Positions 13,933 through 17,506 of a stretch of 17,506 nucleotides of DNA are shown piece after piece. The stretch's first letter is position 1. Each line of letters begins with the position of its first letter. A program made the position numbers and the translations under genes. Location of the stretch: positions 1 to 17,506 of the forward strand of contig CAMLKN010000018.1 in NCBI GenBank assembly GCA_946480655.1, read 5' to 3'. This DNA comes from an uncultured Devosia sp. (GTDB lineage: Bacteria; Pseudomonadota; Alphaproteobacteria; Rhizobiales; Devosiaceae). Below the pieces are notes generated by a model. That model did no database searches and was not told the DNA's origin. It worked only from the letters and a program-made list of their open reading frames with translations.

Positions 13933-14484
13933 ATGACTACCCTTATGCCCGACTTTGATCTTCCCGACAGCATGGCCATGAGGCCGCTCCGCCGGCCCAC
14001 GGTCAGCGACACGGAATTTCGCGCCGCAATGTCCGGACTGGCATCGAGCGTGCATGTGGTCGCGGCACGGCGGGGCACGGAACGCGTCGGGCGAACGGCT
14101 ACTTCGGTGCTCTCGCTGTCGGCGCAGCCACCGGCCATCCTGGTCTCGATCGACATTGTCAGTCGCCTCGCCGACGTGATCGCGCGGACCGGGGGCTTTT
14201 CGCTGGCCATGCTGGCCAGCACCCAGCGCGACGTGTCCGATGCCTTTGCCGGCCACGTGCCACCTGAGAAGCGGTTTTCGGTGGGAACCTGGGAGGATTG
14301 GCCATCCGGCCAGCCGCGCCTGCGTGGGGCCGTGACCAACCTCGATTGCGAGGTCATCGGGGCTATGGAAACGGGCACGCATGTGCTGTTTGCCGGCGCC
14401 ATCATCGAGGCCGAAACGGACACCGCGCTCCACCCGCTTCTATGGCATCGGCATGGCTATCGTGACATGGGCGGGGTCGACTGA
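13933..14484 (+). CDS. Flavin reductase-like (HpaC type) FMN-binding protein
   Basis: A 183-aa protein with the split-barrel flavin reductase fold. Recognisable blocks are the FMN-contacting stretch RTATSVLSLSAQPPAILVSI (54-73), the middle GGFSLAMLASTQRDVSDAFAG, the DCEVIGAMETGTHVLFAGAI region (138-157) and the C-terminal PLLWHRHGYR. Such proteins reduce FMN or FAD with NAD(P)H, often for a partner monooxygenase; none is encoded nearby. ATG 13933 is chosen as the first Met that keeps the family N-terminus; GTG 13888 is also open but would start inside the hairpin region. SD signals are weak for every choice, so the start is uncertain. Confidence 0.8.
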   Translation: MTTLMPDFDLPDSMAMRPLRRPTVSDTEFRAAMSGLASSVHVVAARRGTERVGRTATSVLSLSAQPPAILVSIDIVSRLADVIARTGGFSLAMLASTQRDVSDAFAGHVPPEKRFSVGTWEDWPSGQPRLRGAVTNLDCEVIGAMETGTHVLFAGAIIEAETDTALHPLLWHRHGYRDMGGVD

Positions 14485-14573
14485 GGCGCAGCAAGCTGCC
14501 AGATTGGCGGTAGCGCGGGGGTGGGCAACGAATCCCTTCCCCCGGCGTTGATCCCGGATAACGGGGAAGAGCC

Positions 14574-14852
14574 TTGCCACGCTATTATTTCCATTATCGC
14601 ACCGAGACCGCTCTGATCCGCGACGAAGCGGGCAGCGAGCATGTCAGCCTTGAGGCCGCCGAGCAGTCCGCGGCCGAGATGGGCCGCGCGATCATGGAAA
14701 AGGTGGCGGGAGAGGGCGGGGAAATGGATGCCCCGCGTTCCATCGAGATTACCGACGAGAGCGGGAAGGACCTGCTCTATGTCGTCTTCTGGGCCGGACC
14801 CAATATCGGTGATGGGCCGGCAACCCCCATCGAACCGGCCACGGTGCACTGA
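14574..14852 (+). CDS. DUF6894-like small protein, TTG start
   Basis: A 92-aa protein that begins PRYYFHYRTETALIRDEAG. This N-terminal PRYYFH...D..G pattern, followed by an Ala/Glu-rich helix (SLEAAEQSAAEMGRAIMEKV) and a strand pair, is the style of the DUF6894 family common in Hyphomicrobiales; the function is unknown. The start must be TTG at 14574: an in-frame TAA lies at 14559-14561 and the next ATG would delete 36 residues, including the conserved block. GGGGAAGA (14563-14570) is the SD. It is acidic and has no signal peptide or membrane segment. Confidence 0.72.
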   Translation: MPRYYFHYRTETALIRDEAGSEHVSLEAAEQSAAEMGRAIMEKVAGEGGEMDAPRSIEITDESGKDLLYVVFWAGPNIGDGPATPIEPATVH

Positions 14853-14868
14853 GCGGAGCGCCGTGAAC

Positions 14869-14893
14869 AAAAATGGCGGCCGAGGGGCCGCCA
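14869..14893 (-). terminator. Intrinsic terminator for the minus-strand 31-aa gene
   Basis: On the minus strand a perfect 8-bp stem TGGCGGCC/GGCCGCCA with a CCTC loop is followed by TTTTT (14869-14873). On the plus strand the stem lacks a T-tract, so it serves mainly minus-strand transcription, although it also lies 17 bp after the DUF6894-like stop. Confidence 0.75.
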
Positions 14894-14923
14894 CGAACTC
14901 GTTTGGGTGCTGGTTTCTCGGGC

Positions 14924-15019
14924 CTAGAAGCTCATGCCGACATGCATGGTCACGGCAAATCCGACAAACAGTGCGGCGATGAGCGCCATATAGGAAGCGT
15001 ACTGCGACAGCTTGGGCAT
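14924..15019 (-). CDS. 31-aa single-helix membrane protein
   Basis: MPKLSQYASYMALIAALFVG, then FAVTMHVGMSF. A short polar N-terminus (Lys at 3) is followed by one hydrophobic helix at about 9-26, so it is probably an inner-membrane miniprotein with its N-terminus inside. AGGTG lies 4 nt before the ATG. An intrinsic terminator sits 30 bp past its stop on the same strand, and no other minus-strand gene lies between, which supports real transcription. I do not recognise the family with confidence. It could be extended upstream in frame to 15232, but that part has no protein-like character. Confidence 0.55.
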   Translation of the reverse strand: MPKLSQYASYMALIAALFVGFAVTMHVGMSF

Positions 15020-15063
15020 GGGGCACCTGCGTTGGAACTGATCAAAGACTACCAGATCGGTAG

Positions 15064-15083
15064 GGTTTAACAAGTCGTAAACC
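15064..15083. promoter_or_regulatory. CtrA-box-like palindrome
   Basis: TTAAC-N6-TAAAC (15067-15082) differs at one base from the CtrA consensus TTAAC-N6-TTAAC. It lies within a perfect GGTTTA-N8-TAAACC repeat, 45-64 bp upstream of the 31-aa gene. Confidence 0.3.
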
Positions 15084-15127
15084 TCTTCATTCCGCAGGAG
15101 AGAGGGAAACGCTTTGCCCAATTGTGA

Positions 15128-15168
15128 CGATTTCATGAAATCGCGTGCTGCACCGCGCCATGCGCGGT
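15128..15168. repeat. Two adjacent perfect palindromes upstream of the glutamate dehydrogenase gene
   Basis: CGATTTCATGAAATCG (15128-15143) is a perfect 16-bp palindrome. ACCGCGC-CAT-GCGCGGT (15152-15168) is a perfect 7-bp inverted repeat eight bases further on. They lie in the non-coding stretch 15020-15275, where no gene is seen apart from these sites; I found no convincing -35/-10 pair there for the glutamate dehydrogenase gene. Confidence 0.5.
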
Positions 15169-15275
15169 TACCGCCTTTGCCGCCCTTTCCGAGGGAAGGG
15201 ATGTGCGACGCAAGTGGAGGAGACAGTGTCATCCGTGGCGCCTAAAGTGGCCCTGCGAGTCACGGGGAGCACGGC

Positions 15276-17506
15276 ATGACCACTGCAGTTGAGGCGCGTT
15301 ATCTGGAAGAGGCAGAGACCAGGGCGGGAGGCAATGCGAGTTTCAGACGTTTGCTGGCGAAGGCCATCGAGGCCATCGACCCCGACGATCTGGTCAAGCA
15401 GAATCCGGATGCCCTGATCGATGCCCTGGCCACTGGCCACGCAAGGCTGATCGAAGGTCCGCTGGACCGCACGCGCGTATTCGTGACACCACCCAGGTCG
15501 GCGGGGGCGCCGATGATGCTCGATATCATCAGCCCGGACATGCCCTTCATCGTCGACAGTGCGCTGGCGGCCCTGCGCGCCGCCGGCGGCAGCATCCGGC
15601 TCTTCTCCCATCCCGTGCTGCAAGTCGCGGGCGGCGAGGTGGTGGCCGAGGGCGGCACAGCCGTCAGCATGCTGCATATCCAATCCGACCCGGTGGCAGA
15701 GCCGGAAGCGCTGGTCGAGGAGCTGCAGGCGACGCTGACCGACGTGTCGCGCGCCGTGGCCGACTGGCAGCCGATGCTGGAGCGGGTCCGGCGGGCGACG
15801 GCTGGCCTTCACGCCGTCAAGCCGGCGCAGCGCGACGAAGCCACACGCTTCGTCGAATGGCTGATCGAGCACAATTTCACCTTCCTGGGGCTCCGGGAAT
15901 ACCGGCTGGAGAGCGGGGAACTGGTTCCCGTTCCCGGCAGCGGGCTGGGCATTCTGCGCGACGAAACGCTCAAGGTGCTGCGCAGCGGGCCGCTCTACGT
16001 GGAAAGCACGCCGCAACTGGTCTCCTTCGTAGAGGGGCCAGATCCGCTGCTGGTGACCAAGGCGAATGTGCGGTCGCGGGTGCACCGCCGCGCGCACATG
16101 GACTATGTCGGCATCAAGCTCTTCGGCGCCACGGGCGAGGCGCAGGGCGAATTGCGGGTCGTCGGACTCTACACGGCCCAGGCGCTGGCGACGCCGCATA
16201 CGGAAGTGCCGATCATCCGGCGCAAGATTGCCGACGTCATGCGCCAGTCGGGCGTCGATCCGCTGGGGCATGCGGGACGCACGCTGCTGGGGGCGCTCGA
16301 CTCCTATCCGCGCGACGAACTGTTCCAGATCGACACCCAGCAACTGGCCGAATTTGCCGAGGCCATTGCCGGCCTCTACGACCGGCCGCGCGTGCGGGTG
16401 CTGCCGCGCATCGACCGGTTCGACAATTTCGTCTCCATCCTCGTCTACGTGCCGCGCGACCGCTATGACGGCAATGTGCGGGCGCGGATCACCCGCTATC
16501 TCGCCGACATCTACGAGGGGCGCGTCTCGGCCTTCTATCCGCACTTCCCCGAGGGCGACCTCGTGCGCCTGCATGTCATCATCGGCCGCAATGGCGGGCC
16601 CACGCCACGGCCGGACCGGCGCACGCTGGAGAACGGGGTCGAGGCGCTGACGCACGACTTTTCCGACATGCTGATGGCCGCCGCGCCCGACCCGTCCGGG
16701 GTCAGCGCCTGGAAACAGGCGTTTTCCGGGGCCTATCAGAGCCGCAACAGCGCCGCCGATGCGCTGGCCGACATCGCGGTCTTCGAGGGGCTGGGCGACG
16801 ACGGGATTGCCATCCGGCTGGCCGCACGCAGTGGCGGCGATGGCTCGCTGGGGCTCAAGTTCTATCACGAGGGCACGGCCATTCCCCTCAGCGACCGGGT
16901 GCCGATGCTTGAGCATTTCGGCTTCCGGGTCATCGACGAGCGCACCTACACGATCGTCCCGCGAGACGGGGTCGAGCGGTACCTGCATGACATGGTGCTG
17001 GAGCTTGCCGAGGAACCCGGTCTTGACGTGCTGGCCCGCGGGCCGGCGATCGAAGCGGGGTTGATGGCGGTCTGGTCGGGTGCGGCGGAAAGCGACCAGC
17101 TCAATGCGCTGGTGACGCTTGCCGGGCTCGACTGGAGCGAGGCGGCGCTGCTGCGGGCCCTGTCGCGCTACCTGCGGCAGGTGGGGACCTCCTATTCGCA
17201 GCGCTATATCGCGCAGGTCATGGTGACCCAGCGCGCAGCAGCCCGGGCGCTGGTGGCACTGTTTGCGGCCCTGCACGACCCGGCGGTCGGGGACCGGGAT
17301 GGTGCTGCGGAAGCGGCGCGGTCGGCGATAGCTGCGGCGCTCGAAACGATCTCGTCACTGGACGAAGACACGATCGTGCGGCGGTTCCAGAATCTCATCG
17401 AAGCGTCGCTGCGCACCAATGCCTGGCAGCGCGATGCCGAGGGCAATCGCCGGCCAGCACTGGCCATCAAGTTCGACAGCTCCAAGGTCGAAGGCATGGC
17501 TGCCCC
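15276..17506 (+). CDS. NAD-specific glutamate dehydrogenase (large type), 3'-truncated by window end
   Basis: Oxidative deamination of glutamate to 2-oxoglutarate with NAD+; the large (about 1,600-aa) class in Bac_GDH. The frame stays open from ATG 15276 to the last base, giving 743 codons. Conserved pieces are MLDIISPDMPFIVDSALAAL (81-100) and FVEWLIEHNFTFLGLREY (192-209), plus FDNFVSILVYVPRDRY and KFDSSKVEGMAA at the very end, which in this family directly precedes the catalytic domain. The visible part is thus the N-terminal regulatory half with ACT-like modules; the active site is beyond the window. GGGGAG (15264-15269) lies 6 nt before the start. The long frame on the opposite strand is a codon-bias shadow. 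Confidence 0.95.
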   Translation, partial: MTTAVEARYLEEAETRAGGNASFRRLLAKAIEAIDPDDLVKQNPDALIDALATGHARLIEGPLDRTRVFVTPPRSAGAPMMLDIISPDMPFIVDSALAALRAAGGSIRLFSHPVLQVAGGEVVAEGGTAVSMLHIQSDPVAEPEALVEELQATLTDVSRAVADWQPMLERVRRATAGLHAVKPAQRDEATRFVEWLIEHNFTFLGLREYRLESGELVPVPGSGLGILRDETLKVLRSGPLYVESTPQLVSFVEGPDPLLVTKANVRSRVHRRAHMDYVGIKLFGATGEAQGELRVVGLYTAQALATPHTEVPIIRRKIADVMRQSGVDPLGHAGRTLLGALDSYPRDELFQIDTQQLAEFAEAIAGLYDRPRVRVLPRIDRFDNFVSILVYVPRDRYDGNVRARITRYLADIYEGRVSAFYPHFPEGDLVRLHVIIGRNGGPTPRPDRRTLENGVEALTHDFSDMLMAAAPDPSGVSAWKQAFSGAYQSRNSAADALADIAVFEGLGDDGIAIRLAARSGGDGSLGLKFYHEGTAIPLSDRVPMLEHFGFRVIDERTYTIVPRDGVERYLHDMVLELAEEPGLDVLARGPAIEAGLMAVWSGAAESDQLNALVTLAGLDWSEAALLRALSRYLRQVGTSYSQRYIAQVMVTQRAAARALVALFAALHDPAVGDRDGAAEAARSAIAAALETISSLDEDTIVRRFQNLIEASLRTNAWQRDAEGNRRPALAIKFDSSKVEGMAA

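Noticed and set aside
15168..17276. A 702-codon open frame on the minus strand
   Set aside because: It lies antisense to the clear glutamate dehydrogenase frame, is extremely rich in Arg, His, Pro and Gln, and has no family motif. It is a shadow of high-GC codon bias.
1..17506. CRISPR array, insertion sequence, prophage or toxin-antitoxin module
   Set aside because: No regularly spaced direct repeats, transposase, integrase or typical small two-gene pair were seen; the repeats present are dispersed palindromes.

Overview
The window is high-GC, gene-dense bacterial DNA. It most likely comes from an alphaproteobacterium of the Hyphomicrobiales, perhaps near Devosia. The pointers are the start of a very long NAD-specific glutamate dehydrogenase, a DUF6894-like small protein, a Fe-type SOD beside a truncated haemoglobin, and intergenic palindromes that resemble the RIME elements of rhizobia. 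The genus is a guess from protein style, not a search result.

Positions 1-9812 (possibly to 10707) read as one carbohydrate-utilisation locus. It opens with the C-terminal part of an ArsR-type sugar-locus regulator (1-735), followed by a GH51 alpha-L-arabinofuranosidase (904-2415) that ends in a clear intrinsic terminator. A new promoter region with two GT-N3-AC palindromes follows. It precedes a five-gene ABC importer of the peptide/opine/nickel type: Tat-exported binding protein, two permeases and two ATPases. The last ATPase overlaps a GH43-like beta-propeller hydrolase, and an alpha/beta hydrolase comes next. Neither glycosidase has a signal peptide. The simplest model is therefore import of intact arabinose-containing oligosaccharides and cytoplasmic trimming. 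The operon is broken in two places (4579-4868 and 6736-6913) by dense palindromic repeats, which may set unequal expression of binding protein, permeases and ATPases.

Positions 10731-11897 (minus strand) encode an HSL-type esterase with three predicted N-terminal membrane helices. Positions 11981-13127 (minus strand) encode a cysteine-rich winged-helix regulator (COG2345/SufR-like, probably Fe-S) that overlaps a group III truncated haemoglobin gene. sodB (13214-13816) is divergent. The shared control region holds two near-identical AAGC-N4-GCTT palindromes placed over the predicted promoters. Together these look like a nitrosative/oxidative stress module.

Positions 13933-17506 carry a flavin-reductase-like protein, a 92-aa DUF6894-like protein that must start at TTG, a 31-aa single-helix membrane protein on the minus strand with its own intrinsic terminator, and the first 743 codons of NAD-glutamate dehydrogenase, which is cut by the window end. 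The only gap longer than 300 bases without a large gene is 14853-15275. It holds the terminator, the 31-aa gene, a CtrA-box-like palindrome and two further perfect palindromes.
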